The notes: generated by a model from the letters alone, not told the origin. Positions 8,277 through 17,666 are shown, counted from the first letter of the stretch. The stretch is 64,000 nt of DNA from Flavobacteriaceae bacterium GF1 (GCA_009797885.1 WNKP01000008.1:124001-188000); one strand, 5' to 3'. Translations and numbers: made by a program.

Positions 8277-9944
8277 ATGAAAGATATCGATATTGCCCGT
8301 CAAGTAGCTTTAAAACCCATTATGGCCATTGCGGAAAAGTTAGGTGTTCCTGTTGCGCAAATTGAACCTTATGGTAAGGATAAGGCCAAGATTCCGGTGG
8401 AGTTGATAGACCATGACAAAGTAGGGCAATCCAACTTAATCCTGGTTTCTGCCATTTCCCCTACCCCTGCAGGTGAAGGAAAGACCACCATGTCCATTGG
8501 TCTTACCGAAGGCCTGAACCGATTGGGGAAAAAAGCGACGGTAGTACTTCGGGAACCTTCATTGGGGCCGGTGTTTGGAATCAAAGGTGGGGCTACCGGT
8601 GGGGGCTACTCCCAAGTATTGCCCATGGAGGACATCAACCTTCATTTTACCGGGGATTTTTCGGCAATTGAAAAAGCCCACAATCTCTTATCTGCATTGA
8701 TTGACAACAATATCCAAAGTAAAACGGCTTCCTTAAACCTGGATCCCAGGACCATTTCGTGGAAACGGGTTGTGGATATGAACGACCGATCCTTGCGCCA
8801 CGTAATCGTTGGTCTGGGAGGAACAGCTTCCGGAATTCCAAGGGAAACCGGATTTGATATCACCGCAGCTTCTGAAATCATGGCCATCCTTTGCCTGGCC
8901 AATGATCTGAAGGATCTTAAAAAGCGTCTCGGTTCCATTTTTGTTGGCTACACCTTTGATGGACAGCCCCTTTATGCCAGGGATTTGAAAGCCGAAGGGG
9001 CCATGACCGTGCTTCTTAAAGATGCCATAAAGCCAAATTTGGTTCAGACCATTGAAGGAAATCCGGCCATTATCCATGGCGGGCCATTTGCGAACATCGC
9101 CCAGGGGACCAACTCGGTCATCGCCACTAGAATGGGAATGACCTTTTCGGAGTATACGGTGACCGAAGCCGGTTTCGGGTTCGATTTGGGTGCCGAAAAG
9201 TTTTTTGACATTAAATGTCAAAGTGCGGGTCTCTCACCCAAGGCAGTGGTATTGACCACTACCATCCGCGCATTGAAATATCATGGTGGGCAGGCTTTGA
9301 CCGATTTAAAGGAGCCCAACACGGAAGCACTTCAAAAAGGGGTTTCCAATTTGGAAAAGCATGTGGAGAACATTAAGCAGTTCAATGTGGAGCCCATTAT
9401 TGCCATTAATCGTTTTGTCACCGATAGTGATGATGAAATCGCCCTTATTCAATCAACGGCAAAAGCGTTGGGGGTCTGCGTATCCTTGGCCGAGGTCTGG
9501 GCAAAAGGTGGCGAAGGTGCATTGGATTTGGCCAAACATGTGGTGGAGGTATGCCAAGGGGCAACTACAACATTTACGCCTATGTATGATTGGAAAGATT
9601 CCATCATGGCCAAAATTGAAAAAATCGCCACTTCCATTTATGGTGCAGAACATGTGGATTATAGCGTACAGGCGAAAAAGGACCTAAGAAAAATCAAGAA
9701 TTTGGGATTAGAGCATTTACCCGTTTGTATCGCAAAGACCCAAAAATCGCTCTCGGACAATCCTAAACTATTGGGAAGGCCCAAAGATTTTATTATTACC
9801 GTTCGTGAAATTGAGATTGCCGCCGGTGCGGGATTTGTAATCCCCATTACCGGAAATATCATGCGGATGCCCGGATTGCCCGCTAAACCAGCATCAGAAC
9901 ATATTGATATTGATAATGAAGGAAATGTATCAGGCCTATTTTAA
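8277..9944 (+). CDS. fhs: Formate--tetrahydrofolate ligase
   Basis: A 555-residue enzyme, the standard length, that makes 10-formyl-THF from formate, THF and ATP in cytosolic one-carbon metabolism. The P-loop SPTPAGEGKTT (residues 61-71) and the family blocks LREPSLGPVFGIKGGATGGG and EAGFGFDLGAEKF are intact. The start ATG gives MKDIDIARQV, the usual beginning. The 117-base upstream gap shows no convincing promoter. The next gene begins after 61-70 bases. Confidence 0.96.
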   Translation: MKDIDIARQVALKPIMAIAEKLGVPVAQIEPYGKDKAKIPVELIDHDKVGQSNLILVSAISPTPAGEGKTTMSIGLTEGLNRLGKKATVVLREPSLGPVFGIKGGATGGGYSQVLPMEDINLHFTGDFSAIEKAHNLLSALIDNNIQSKTASLNLDPRTISWKRVVDMNDRSLRHVIVGLGGTASGIPRETGFDITAASEIMAILCLANDLKDLKKRLGSIFVGYTFDGQPLYARDLKAEGAMTVLLKDAIKPNLVQTIEGNPAIIHGGPFANIAQGTNSVIATRMGMTFSEYTVTEAGFGFDLGAEKFFDIKCQSAGLSPKAVVLTTTIRALKYHGGQALTDLKEPNTEALQKGVSNLEKHVENIKQFNVEPIIAINRFVTDSDDEIALIQSTAKALGVCVSLAEVWAKGGEGALDLAKHVVEVCQGATTTFTPMYDWKDSIMAKIEKIATSIYGAEHVDYSVQAKKDLRKIKNLGLEHLPVCIAKTQKSLSDNPKLLGRPKDFIITVREIEIAAGAGFVIPITGNIMRMPGLPAKPASEHIDIDNEGNVSGLF

Positions 9945-10014
9945 GACCAGTGACGGCAAAATGGAGGGGCAATTGTTTATTGGTAACTTTCGAAATCGTC
10001 TTAAAATGACACTC

Positions 10015-10545
10015 ATGAAGAATATCGTATCCCTATTTCTAGTACTGCCCTTCTTCTTTTTATACGCCCAAGAAAGACAGGTACCAGAGGAAATCATGAA
10101 ATCCATAAAAAAACAGGTTTGGACCCCTTTTATGGAAGCCTATACAGAACTGGACGCAAAAAAACTAAAATCAATACATGCCGGGGATATCTTTCGTGTT
10201 ACCATCGATCAAAATGACGTACGGACCGGTGAGGCTTATTTAGAGGAATTTGGCGGCTTTTTGGAGCAGGTAAAGGATCGTAAGGGCAAATTGGGGATTG
10301 CCTTTGCCATCTTGACCACTGCTATTGACAGTTCCGGTGATTTGGCCTATCAAACTGGATACTATGAGTTTAGTTCACAAGGTGAAAATGATCAGGACCT
10401 AGTGGTTAGGGGCTATGGCCATTTCAACGTTGGATTACGAAAAACCAATGGGGTTTGGAAACTCTTTCTGGATTCGGACAAAAGAATCGATATCACCAAA
10501 GCCGAATTCGAGGCGCAGGAAATCGTATATCGGTTAAAGCTGTGA
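10015..10545 (+). CDS. Secreted NTF2/SnoaL-like protein (DUF4440 type)
   Basis: A ~176-residue secreted protein with a signal peptide (FLVLPFFFLYAQ) and a single NTF2-like cone domain (WTPFMEAYTELDAKKLKSIH ... GYGHFNVGLRKTNGVWKLFLD). This is the DUF4440/SnoaL pattern, a fold used for binding small ligands or as a nuclear-transport-like domain; no catalytic residues can be assigned. In-frame starts exist at 9904 and 10006; the ATG at 10015 best fits the signal peptide. It converges on glmM, with the stops one base apart and no terminator between. Confidence 0.65.
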   Translation: MKNIVSLFLVLPFFFLYAQERQVPEEIMKSIKKQVWTPFMEAYTELDAKKLKSIHAGDIFRVTIDQNDVRTGEAYLEEFGGFLEQVKDRKGKLGIAFAILTTAIDSSGDLAYQTGYYEFSSQGENDQDLVVRGYGHFNVGLRKTNGVWKLFLDSDKRIDITKAEFEAQEIVYRLKL

Positions 10546-10546
10546 C

Positions 10547-11935
10547 TCAAATACCCGCTATCCCCTTAATTTCTTCAATAATCCGGTCGGCCAGCCCATC
10601 AGCTTCCGCCTGACTTTTTGCTTCGGTATAAATACGGATAATGGGTTCGGTGTTTGATTTTCTAAGGTGTACCCAATTTTCCGGGAAATCAATCTTTACC
10701 CCATCCACCGTACTGATATCTTCATGTTTATACTTGTTGTACATCGATTCCAGTAACGCATCAACATTTAAGTCCGGTGTCAATTGGATTTTCTTTTTGC
10801 TCATAAAATAGGCAGGGTAGCTTGCCCGCAACTCAGCAACCGTACCTCCCCGTTCGGACAGCAACATTAAGAACAAAGCTGTTCCCACCAAAGCATCACG
10901 ACCATAATGACTTTCCGGATAAATGATACCGCCATTACCTTCTCCTCCTATCACTGCATTGGTGGCCTTCATTTTTGCGACCACATTGACCTCGCCCACG
11001 GCAGCAGCCTCATAGCTTCCACCATGTTTCTCGGTCACATCCCGTAAGGCACGCGAAGAAGAAAGGTTGGATACGGTATTGCCTTTGGTCTTACCCAGAA
11101 CGTAGTCTGCACACGCGACCAAAGTATATTCCTCCCCGAACATCTCGCCATCATTGCTTACAAAGGCAAGGCGGTCCACATCGGGATCCACAACGATGCC
11201 AAAATCAGCCTTTTCTTCCACCACTTTTTTACAGATATCCCCCAAATGTTCCTTTAAGGGTTCTGGATTATGGGGAAAATGCCCAGTGGGTTCGCAGTAG
11301 AGCTCCACAACCTTCACGCCAAGATGTTTTAGAAGCCTGGGGATGGCAATACCTCCAGTGGAGTTTACGCCATCAACAACCACCTTAAATCCGCCTTTGC
11401 GAATGGTTTCCGCATCAACCAGGCGCAGGTCCAGAACTTCTTCAATATGCTTCTCAATAAAGGTGTCATTTTTGGTGATCGTTCCCAATTCATCCACTTC
11501 GGCAAAATAAAAGTCCTCCTTTTCTGCGAGCTCCAGGATTTTGGCCCCCTCGGTAGCGTCCAAAAACTCCCCCTTTTCATTTAAAAGTTTTAGGGCATTC
11601 CATTGTTTGGGGTTATGGCTGGCGGTCAGGATAATCCCCCCATCGGCCTTTTTTAGGGGAACGGCAATTTCTACCGTTGGCGTTGTGGACAATCCCAAAT
11701 CCACAACATCTATTCCAAGACCAACCAAGGTTGATATGACCAAATTTTGTATCATTTCACCGGAAAGACGGGCATCACGACCAATCACTACCTTAAGGTT
11801 TTCCCTTTGGGTATGATCCTTCAACCATGCGCCATAAGCAGCAGCAAACTTTACAGTATCGATTGGGGTCAGATTATCACCGGTATTCCCTCCAATGGTT
11901 CCCCGAATTCCTGAAATGGATTTGATCAGCGTCAT
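10547..11935 (-). CDS. glmM: Phosphoglucosamine mutase / phosphohexomutase
   Basis: A 462-residue alpha-D-phosphohexomutase. The phosphoserine loop TASHNPKQWN places the catalytic Ser at 106, the metal loop DPDVDR is near residue 240, the sugar loop GEGNGG and the C-terminal phosphate site RKSNTEPIIRIY follow. In Bacteroidota the protein of this architecture is annotated as GlmM, converting glucosamine-6-P to glucosamine-1-P for UDP-GlcNAc; phosphomannomutase activity cannot be excluded. The in-frame start at 11971 would add 12 residues before MTLIKSISGIRGT; the ATG at 11935 is chosen. Confidence 0.88.
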   Translation of the reverse strand: MTLIKSISGIRGTIGGNTGDNLTPIDTVKFAAAYGAWLKDHTQRENLKVVIGRDARLSGEMIQNLVISTLVGLGIDVVDLGLSTTPTVEIAVPLKKADGGIILTASHNPKQWNALKLLNEKGEFLDATEGAKILELAEKEDFYFAEVDELGTITKNDTFIEKHIEEVLDLRLVDAETIRKGGFKVVVDGVNSTGGIAIPRLLKHLGVKVVELYCEPTGHFPHNPEPLKEHLGDICKKVVEEKADFGIVVDPDVDRLAFVSNDGEMFGEEYTLVACADYVLGKTKGNTVSNLSSSRALRDVTEKHGGSYEAAAVGEVNVVAKMKATNAVIGGEGNGGIIYPESHYGRDALVGTALFLMLLSERGGTVAELRASYPAYFMSKKKIQLTPDLNVDALLESMYNKYKHEDISTVDGVKIDFPENWVHLRKSNTEPIIRIYTEAKSQAEADGLADRIIEEIKGIAGI

Positions 11936-11953
11936 ATTGTTAAAAAGTTTTTG

Positions 11954-11961
11954 CAAATATA
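11954..11961 (-). promoter_or_regulatory. -7 promoter element for glmM
   Basis: Read on the minus strand this is TATATTTG, an exact TAnnTTTG, 19 bases before the glmM ATG at 11935. It also supports that start over 11971. Confidence 0.5.
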
Positions 11962-12003
11962 TGCGGACCATGGTTACCGAATGTTGCCAATTTGTAAATT
12001 CGA

Positions 12004-12600
12004 ATGGTGAATTTTTTAGCCCATATCTATCTTTCCTTTGAAGATCCCGAAATTACCTTGGGCAATTTTTTTGCCGATCATATCCGTGGCAACAAATACA
12101 AGCATCTTCCCGATAAACTTCAGAAAGGGGTTTTATTGCATAGGGCCATTGATTCCTTTACGGATGCCCACCCCATTCCAAGGATGAGCAGTAAACGATT
12201 GCACAAGAATTACAGTCACTATAGCAGGGTTATTGTGGATATTTATTACGACCATTTTTTGGCCAAAAACTGGATGGATTATTCCGACACCCCCTTACAG
12301 GAATTTGTAGCGGGATTTTATGACCTTTTGAAAAGCAATTACGATATATTGCCGTTGGGTACACAACGTATGATGCCTTATATGATTGCGGACAATTGGC
12401 TCTACAACTATTCCAACCTTGAAGGTATTTCCCGCGTATTGAACGGTATGAACCGACGCACACAGAATAAATCCAAAATGAATTTTGCCATTTTGGACTT
12501 GAAAGCGCATTATTCAGACTTTGAAAATGAGTTCAAATCCTTTTTTGCAGAATTGATTACCTTTTCCCAACAAAAATTCAACGAATTATGCGCAAGCTAA
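12004..12600 (+). CDS. Acyl carrier protein phosphodiesterase-like (AcpH, DUF479)
   Basis: A 198-residue protein matching the AcpH/DUF479 family, which removes phosphopantetheine from acyl carrier protein. The metal-binding HD-like pattern is visible: FLAHIYLSF at the N terminus, GNFFADHIRG, and LLHRAIDSFTDAHP. Length fits. It starts 68 bases from the divergent glmM start and its last 13 bases overlap the gamma-glutamyltransferase start, so the two are translationally linked. Confidence 0.85.
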   Translation: MVNFLAHIYLSFEDPEITLGNFFADHIRGNKYKHLPDKLQKGVLLHRAIDSFTDAHPIPRMSSKRLHKNYSHYSRVIVDIYYDHFLAKNWMDYSDTPLQEFVAGFYDLLKSNYDILPLGTQRMMPYMIADNWLYNYSNLEGISRVLNGMNRRTQNKSKMNFAILDLKAHYSDFENEFKSFFAELITFSQQKFNELCAS

Positions 12601-14270
12601 TACTATTGCTTTCCTTACTCCTTTTCGTTCATTGCAAACAGGCCCCCGTAATCCCCACCGGTTTGGTCACCGAGAAAGCCATGGTAGTCTCTGCACGCAA
12701 GGAGGCATCCAAAATTGGAGTCGCGATTATGGAGAAAGGTGGCAATGCCTTTGATGCCATGGTTGCTACGGAGTTGGCCCTGGCGGTCGCCTATCCTTTT
12801 GCTGGAAATCTTGGCGGCGGTGGGTTTATGGTATATCGGAAAAAAAATGGTGAAGTTGGTGGTTTGGATTATAGGGAGAAAGCCCCATTGGCCGCCCACA
12901 GGGATATGTACCTGGATTCCTTGGGCAATGTAATTCCGAATATGAGTACGGTTGGCGCAACGGCTGTAGGTGTCCCGGGAACGGTGGCCGGTGTTTTTGA
13001 AGTACACGAAAAATTTGGTTCCCTACCCATGACAACCATCCTAAAACCCATCATTGCCCTTGCAAAAAAGGGGGTTGTGGTCACGGAAAAACAAGCAAAA
13101 CGGCTGGAAGGATACCGAGAGCGTTTTATTGAAGTCAATGGGGATAGCACCAAATTTGCACACCCCTTTAAAGCTGGGGATACCATTAAATATCCTGCCC
13201 TGGCCGCTACCCTGACCAAATTGTCCGTTGAAGGCAAGGACGGGTTCTATACCGGAGAAGTTGCAGAAAAATTAGCTGATTTTATCCAAGGGAGAGGCGG
13301 TTTTATCACCACCGAGGATTTGGAAAAATATGAAGCCGTATGGAGGCAGCCGATTATTTTTGACTATAAGGACCTGAAGATTATAAGTATGAGTCCGCCC
13401 AGTAGTGGTGGCGTTACCATGAACCAAATGTTCAAAATGATGGAGCCCTATGCCATTGGTGACTATGGACACAACTCCACCAAGGCCATTCAGCTATTTA
13501 CCGAAGCGGCCCGAAGGGCCTATGCCGACCGAAACTACTTCTTGGGTGACCCGGATTTTGTTGATATCCCAATAGATCTTTTGGTAGGCCAAAACTATCT
13601 GGCGGAGCGGTTTTCCGACTTTTCCTTTGAAGCGGCAACCCCCTCGGAACGTGTTTCCCATGGTGTAGTGGAAATTGTGGAAAGTATGGAAACCACCCAC
13701 TACTCCATTGTTGATGATGAAGGCAATGCCATATCGGCCACCACCACTTTGAATGGGGGCTATGGCTCTAAGCTTTACCATCCCGAATTGGGCTTCTTTT
13801 TGAACAATGAAATGGACGATTTCAGTTCCAAGATCGGAGTGCCAAATATGTTTGGCCTTATTGGAGCGGAGGCCAATGGTATCGCACCGGAAAAACGGAT
13901 GTTAAGTAGTATGACACCCACTATTGTAGAAAAGGACGGAACATTGTATATGGTGGTTGGCACACCTGGTGGTTCCACCATCATTACCGCCGTTGCCCAA
14001 ACTATCCTAAATGTGTATGAATTCAATCTGAGTATGCAAGAGGCGGTTAACGCACCTCGTTTTCACCACCAGTGGTTACCGGATATGATCATGTTTGAAG
14101 AGGAAGGCTTTTCCACGGAGCTAAAGGAAGAACTCAAATCCAAAGGGTATCCCATTTTAGAAGGAAGGACCCGGATTATTGGCAAAGTGGACGCCATTCG
14201 TGTATTGCCCGATGGGCGACTGGAAGGAGGGGCCGATAAACGTGGGGATGATAAAGCAATGGGGTTTTAA
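12588..14270 (+). CDS. ggt: Gamma-glutamyltransferase
   Basis: A 560-residue Ntn hydrolase that cleaves gamma-glutamyl bonds such as in glutathione. N-terminal lipobox VHC (Cys16) marks it as a periplasmic lipoprotein. The autoprocessing site and nucleophile are Thr369 in ETTHYSIVD, and the small-subunit lid and GGY and PSSGG motifs (SPPSSGGVTMNQ; TPGGSTI) are intact. Length is normal. It overlaps the upstream gene by 13 bases and the ATP-grasp gene by one base (TAATG). Confidence 0.95.
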   Translation: MRKLILLLSLLLFVHCKQAPVIPTGLVTEKAMVVSARKEASKIGVAIMEKGGNAFDAMVATELALAVAYPFAGNLGGGGFMVYRKKNGEVGGLDYREKAPLAAHRDMYLDSLGNVIPNMSTVGATAVGVPGTVAGVFEVHEKFGSLPMTTILKPIIALAKKGVVVTEKQAKRLEGYRERFIEVNGDSTKFAHPFKAGDTIKYPALAATLTKLSVEGKDGFYTGEVAEKLADFIQGRGGFITTEDLEKYEAVWRQPIIFDYKDLKIISMSPPSSGGVTMNQMFKMMEPYAIGDYGHNSTKAIQLFTEAARRAYADRNYFLGDPDFVDIPIDLLVGQNYLAERFSDFSFEAATPSERVSHGVVEIVESMETTHYSIVDDEGNAISATTTLNGGYGSKLYHPELGFFLNNEMDDFSSKIGVPNMFGLIGAEANGIAPEKRMLSSMTPTIVEKDGTLYMVVGTPGGSTIITAVAQTILNVYEFNLSMQEAVNAPRFHHQWLPDMIMFEEEGFSTELKEELKSKGYPILEGRTRIIGKVDAIRVLPDGRLEGGADKRGDDKAMGF

Positions 14271-15190
14271 TGGCTGGATTGGATGTCGTATTACTTACTG
14301 CTGACGCGTATTTGGATGCGGAAACCCAAAATCCATTGGCACGCAACGTGGTTTTGGAAGACGGCTTGGTTGCGAAGGCCTTAAAAAACGAAGGGTTGAA
14401 TTTGGACATAAAATCGTGGTCCGATCCCCTATTTGATTGGAACAGCACGGACTATGTACTGATTCGTACACCCTGGGACTATTTTGAACGCTTTGAAGAT
14501 TTCATGGCATGGTTCCAAACCACTTCAAAAAAAACCAAGTTCATCAATAGCGAGGCCCTTGTCCATTGGAATATTGACAAGAATTATTTGAAGGAACTTC
14601 GGGACAAGGGTATCCGGTTGCCCAATACGTACTTTATTCCCTCATCTTCAAATGGTTCACTGGAAGAAGCCATGGCCCTTGCTGAACAACAGTTCGGACA
14701 CAAATGTACTACCTGGGTATTGAAACCCTGTATTGCGGCCGGGGCGTTCAATACCTATAAGTTTAGTACGGAAGAAGCGAAAGGATATCAAGATCGGTAC
14801 AAAAAGCTGATTCAAAAGAAAGACTTTATGCTTCAGGAATTTCAACAAAGTATTGTGCGCAAAGGGGAAATCTCCCTGATGTTGTTCAATGGCGTGTATT
14901 CCCATGCCGTTCTTAAGAAAGCCAAAGCCGGTGATTTTCGTGTACAGGACGATTATGGAGGTACGGTGGAATTATACGAAGCTTCAAACAAAGAAATTGC
15001 TTTTGCCCAACAGGTAGTACAGGTATGTAAGGAAATGCCATTGTACGCCAGAGTTGATATTTTGGAAGACAATAGGGGCAAACTCGCTCTGGCCGAATTG
15101 GAAATTTTTGAACCTGAACTTTGGTTCCGGTTTAAACCTGATTCTGCAAAAGCACTGGCCCATTCGATAAAAGAAACTTTTTTCACATGA
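14270..15190 (+). CDS. ATP-grasp ligase domain protein (RimK-like)
   Basis: A 306-residue cytosolic protein with the ATP-grasp fold: N-terminal Rossmann-like lobe (LDVVLLTADAY, then RTPWDYFER), ATP-binding Lys in TWVLKPCIAAGAFNTYKF, and the metal-binding ELEIFEPELWFR near the C terminus. ATP-grasp ligases join a carboxylate to an amine or thiol. It is overlapped with ggt upstream (TAATG) and an unknown membrane-anchored protein downstream (ATGA), suggesting a pathway that makes or handles gamma-glutamyl or peptide compounds; this is inference. Without a search I cannot name the substrate. Confidence 0.82.
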   Translation: MAGLDVVLLTADAYLDAETQNPLARNVVLEDGLVAKALKNEGLNLDIKSWSDPLFDWNSTDYVLIRTPWDYFERFEDFMAWFQTTSKKTKFINSEALVHWNIDKNYLKELRDKGIRLPNTYFIPSSSNGSLEEAMALAEQQFGHKCTTWVLKPCIAAGAFNTYKFSTEEAKGYQDRYKKLIQKKDFMLQEFQQSIVRKGEISLMLFNGVYSHAVLKKAKAGDFRVQDDYGGTVELYEASNKEIAFAQQVVQVCKEMPLYARVDILEDNRGKLALAELEIFEPELWFRFKPDSAKALAHSIKETFFT

Positions 15191-15888
15191 AACGGATTGT
15201 AAGGATTTTAGGAATTGGATTGGGATTGCTGATCCTTATTGGATTGATTTTTGGTGTTATCGCCCATGAAGCCTTACCGGAAGGACAAACAGGTCCGGAG
15301 GCGGACAGGCTCGCCCAAAAAATGTTGGACGCCTTAAACCATGAAAAATATAGCGAAACCCGCTATCTGGAATGGTCCTATCAAGGAGGGCGTAATCAGT
15401 ATAAATGGGATAAGCAGTTGGGGCTATGCCAGGTAAAATGGGATGACTATGAAGTTGATTTGAACCTATCAAAACCTAATGAAAGTAAGGTCATTAAAAA
15501 GGGTGAGCTACTTCCAAAAGATGAGGGAGAGGCGATTGTGGAAAAAGCCCTGGCCTATTTTAACAACGATTCCTTTTGGCTGGTAGCCCCATACAAGGTG
15601 TTCGATGCGGGGACCACACGTAGTATCGTGGTTTTGGAGGACGGCACGGAGGGTTTATTGATTACGTATAACAGTGGTGGGACCACACCAGGGGATAGTT
15701 ATTTATGGAAGCTCAATCCCAATGGATTTCCCAATAGCTATAAAATGTGGGTAAAAATCATCCCCATAGGAGGATTGGAAGCCACATGGGACGATTGGAT
15801 GGTAGTGGAAAGCGGTGCTTTTTTACCCAAAAGCCATACGTTGGGGCCCGTTACCTTAAGCATGGGTGATGTAAAGGGGTACAACTAA
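15187..15888 (+). CDS. Membrane-anchored protein of unknown function
   Basis: A 233-residue protein with one N-terminal transmembrane helix or uncleaved signal (residues 5-27, ILGIGLGLLILIGLIFGVI) and a soluble outside domain rich in Trp, Tyr and Gly (WSYQGGRNQYKWDK, SYLWKLNPNGFPNSYKMWV, ATWDDWMVVESGAF). I do not recognise a family. It overlaps the ATP-grasp gene by four bases (ATGA), so it is co-translated with it. Confidence 0.75.
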   Translation: MKRIVRILGIGLGLLILIGLIFGVIAHEALPEGQTGPEADRLAQKMLDALNHEKYSETRYLEWSYQGGRNQYKWDKQLGLCQVKWDDYEVDLNLSKPNESKVIKKGELLPKDEGEAIVEKALAYFNNDSFWLVAPYKVFDAGTTRSIVVLEDGTEGLLITYNSGGTTPGDSYLWKLNPNGFPNSYKMWVKIIPIGGLEATWDDWMVVESGAFLPKSHTLGPVTLSMGDVKGYN

Positions 15889-15923
15889 TTGCACAAATCT
15901 GCTGAAACCGTTAACTTCATCGT

Positions 15924-16442
15924 ATGCTAAAAGGTCATGGAATTGTTTTTGCACTTGGGACGCTCACTCTATGTTTTTTAGGGGCGTGCAATCCCCAAAA
16001 CGAACAGCCCAAAGGGGTCGATCTTTCAAAGCACGCTGCAAAAATCAATCCCGAAATTCCCCTTGAAAAAGGTAGCAGTTACCTTTCCGTATATTCCGAT
16101 GTATACAGTTATTCCGAACAATTAAAACACAGCTTAACGGCGACGATCAGTTTAAGGAACTTGGATGAATCCAATCCGATATACATTTCTAGGGCAGAGT
16201 ATTTTGATACCAGTGGAAAAATGATCCTGAACTATGTACCACAGCCCATTGCATTAAAACCTTTGGAGACCATAAATATCATCATTGAAGAGACTGATGA
16301 AAGTGGTGGTACCGGAGCTAATTTTGTTTTCGATTGGGCAATTCCCAAAGGCGGTATTGAACCGTTGTTTGAAGCTATAATGATATCCACCAAAGGACAG
16401 CAAGGGCTTTCCTTTGCCACTACGGGACATCGCATTAGATGA
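15924..16442 (+). CDS. DUF3124 lipoprotein
   Basis: A 172-residue lipoprotein (lipobox LGAC, Cys22) with the DUF3124 pattern: YLSVYSDVYSYSEQLKHSLTATISLRN, PIYISRAEYFDTSGK and IIEETDESGGTGANFVFDW. The family is found across bacteria in periplasmic proteins, function unknown. It ends 15 bases before the stop of the converging channel gene. Confidence 0.82.
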   Translation: MLKGHGIVFALGTLTLCFLGACNPQNEQPKGVDLSKHAAKINPEIPLEKGSSYLSVYSDVYSYSEQLKHSLTATISLRNLDESNPIYISRAEYFDTSGKMILNYVPQPIALKPLETINIIIEETDESGGTGANFVFDWAIPKGGIEPLFEAIMISTKGQQGLSFATTGHRIR

Positions 16443-16457
16443 ATCTTTGGAGTTGGA

Positions 16458-17522
16458 TCATAATTCGGTCAGTCCAAACTCGGATAGAATGATTTCCCAT
16501 TCCTGGGTCTCCGCAATTTCCAATATCCGTTGTGAAATAGCCTGTTCCAATGCTACGGCATCTTTCTTGATTCCAAAGGCATAAAACTGCACATCAAACT
16601 TGAGGGGTAATAGTTCCAATTGTTTTAAGTCGGCATCTTTCTTAATGCGGTATTGCAGGATGGGTTCGTCATAAATAAAAGCATCCAATTGATGGTTCTT
16701 TAGGGCTTTTAGACCGGGGACCACCCCTTCAAACTCCTCAACATCCTTAAAAAAATGGACTTTTAAAAAATCCCTGGCCTCGGAACCTTTTATAGTGCCT
16801 ACCTTTCGTTCTTTAAATGCATTAAAACTATCATTACTGTTTGCAAGTTGATCGACCGTGAGACTGGAGGCAATACTTGCCGTTAACCCGGAAACAAAGA
16901 GCAATCCACTGAGCATTAGCCCCATTGCTGCAATTTTACCCCCTCTTGTCCTTGGGGATTTATCGCCATACCCTACTGTGGTCAAGGTAACGGCGGACCA
17001 CCACAGTCCATCCCAAACCCCTTTATGGTTTTTACGGAACTCCGGATTTCCCCTACGTTCAAAAAACCATGCCAGTGTACCAAAAAACAGTAATATAATG
17101 AGCAATAGCAAAAACCCTTTAAGGAAATTCAACTTAAAGAACGAAGCAATAAACTGTCGCAGTTTTTGAAAAGAGGATTCTTGTGCCACTGCAACGGAAG
17201 AATGTGAGGCAAAAAACGAATGTGTAAATTCCATATCCTTACTTCTATGGCCCGTAATGGTCAAAGGATTGATGGACACATCCACATCACCCCGTTTAAG
17301 GGCATCCAACATGTCGGAGAAATTCATTTGCTTCAGCTCGTATTCCAGTTCCAGGTCGTTTGCCACCTGCCTCCAAAGCCAAACATTTATTCCCTCCAAC
17401 AAGCCATCTTCCTGAATGATAAATGGCGCTGCGGGTGCATAGGCCACCACCAAGGTATCCTTGGGGGTCTGCCCCATTAAAAACTGAACGGTTATAAAGA
17501 ACAGAAGTAATGGTTTGGTCAT
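16458..17522 (-). CDS. Ligand-gated potassium channel of the prokaryotic glutamate receptor (GluR0) type
   Basis: A 354-residue protein with an amino-acid binding protein (SBP_bac_3) split by a K+ channel pore. Residues 1-17 are a signal peptide; 20-~125 are lobe S1 (VVAYAPAAPFIIQEDG, DVSINPLTITGHR). TM1 covers ~133-155, the pore helix and filter TTVGYGD are at 181-187 and TM2 is ~195-222. S2 is ~228-354 (VGTIKGSEARDF, DAFIYDEPILQY). The TVGYGD filter is that of K+-selective channels, and the order S1-TM1-pore-TM2-S2 is that of GluR0. Length matches. The ligand, probably an amino acid, cannot be told from the sequence. Confidence 0.92.
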   Translation of the reverse strand: MTKPLLLFFITVQFLMGQTPKDTLVVAYAPAAPFIIQEDGLLEGINVWLWRQVANDLELEYELKQMNFSDMLDALKRGDVDVSINPLTITGHRSKDMEFTHSFFASHSSVAVAQESSFQKLRQFIASFFKLNFLKGFLLLLIILLFFGTLAWFFERRGNPEFRKNHKGVWDGLWWSAVTLTTVGYGDKSPRTRGGKIAAMGLMLSGLLFVSGLTASIASSLTVDQLANSNDSFNAFKERKVGTIKGSEARDFLKVHFFKDVEEFEGVVPGLKALKNHQLDAFIYDEPILQYRIKKDADLKQLELLPLKFDVQFYAFGIKKDAVALEQAISQRILEIAETQEWEIILSEFGLTEL

Positions 17523-17596
17523 ACGCTTGACTGGTATTTCAATTTAAATATACATCGATTCGTCTTCACCAATAAAAATTTTGAACAATTTGGGGT

Positions 17597-17616
17597 ACAA
17601 TGACCTATATCATTGT
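17597..17616. promoter_or_regulatory. Inverted repeat, CRP/FNR-like operator candidate
   Basis: ACAATGA CCTATA TCATTGT: seven-base arms with a six-base centre. The TGA-N6-TCA core is that recognised by CRP/FNR-family regulators. It lies in the 144-base region between the divergent channel gene and the unknown secreted protein at 17667. Confidence 0.4.
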
Positions 17617-17666
17617 TAATAAAAGAAGTTCCCCATAGCTTCGTACCCGATTTAAATATAATCAAT

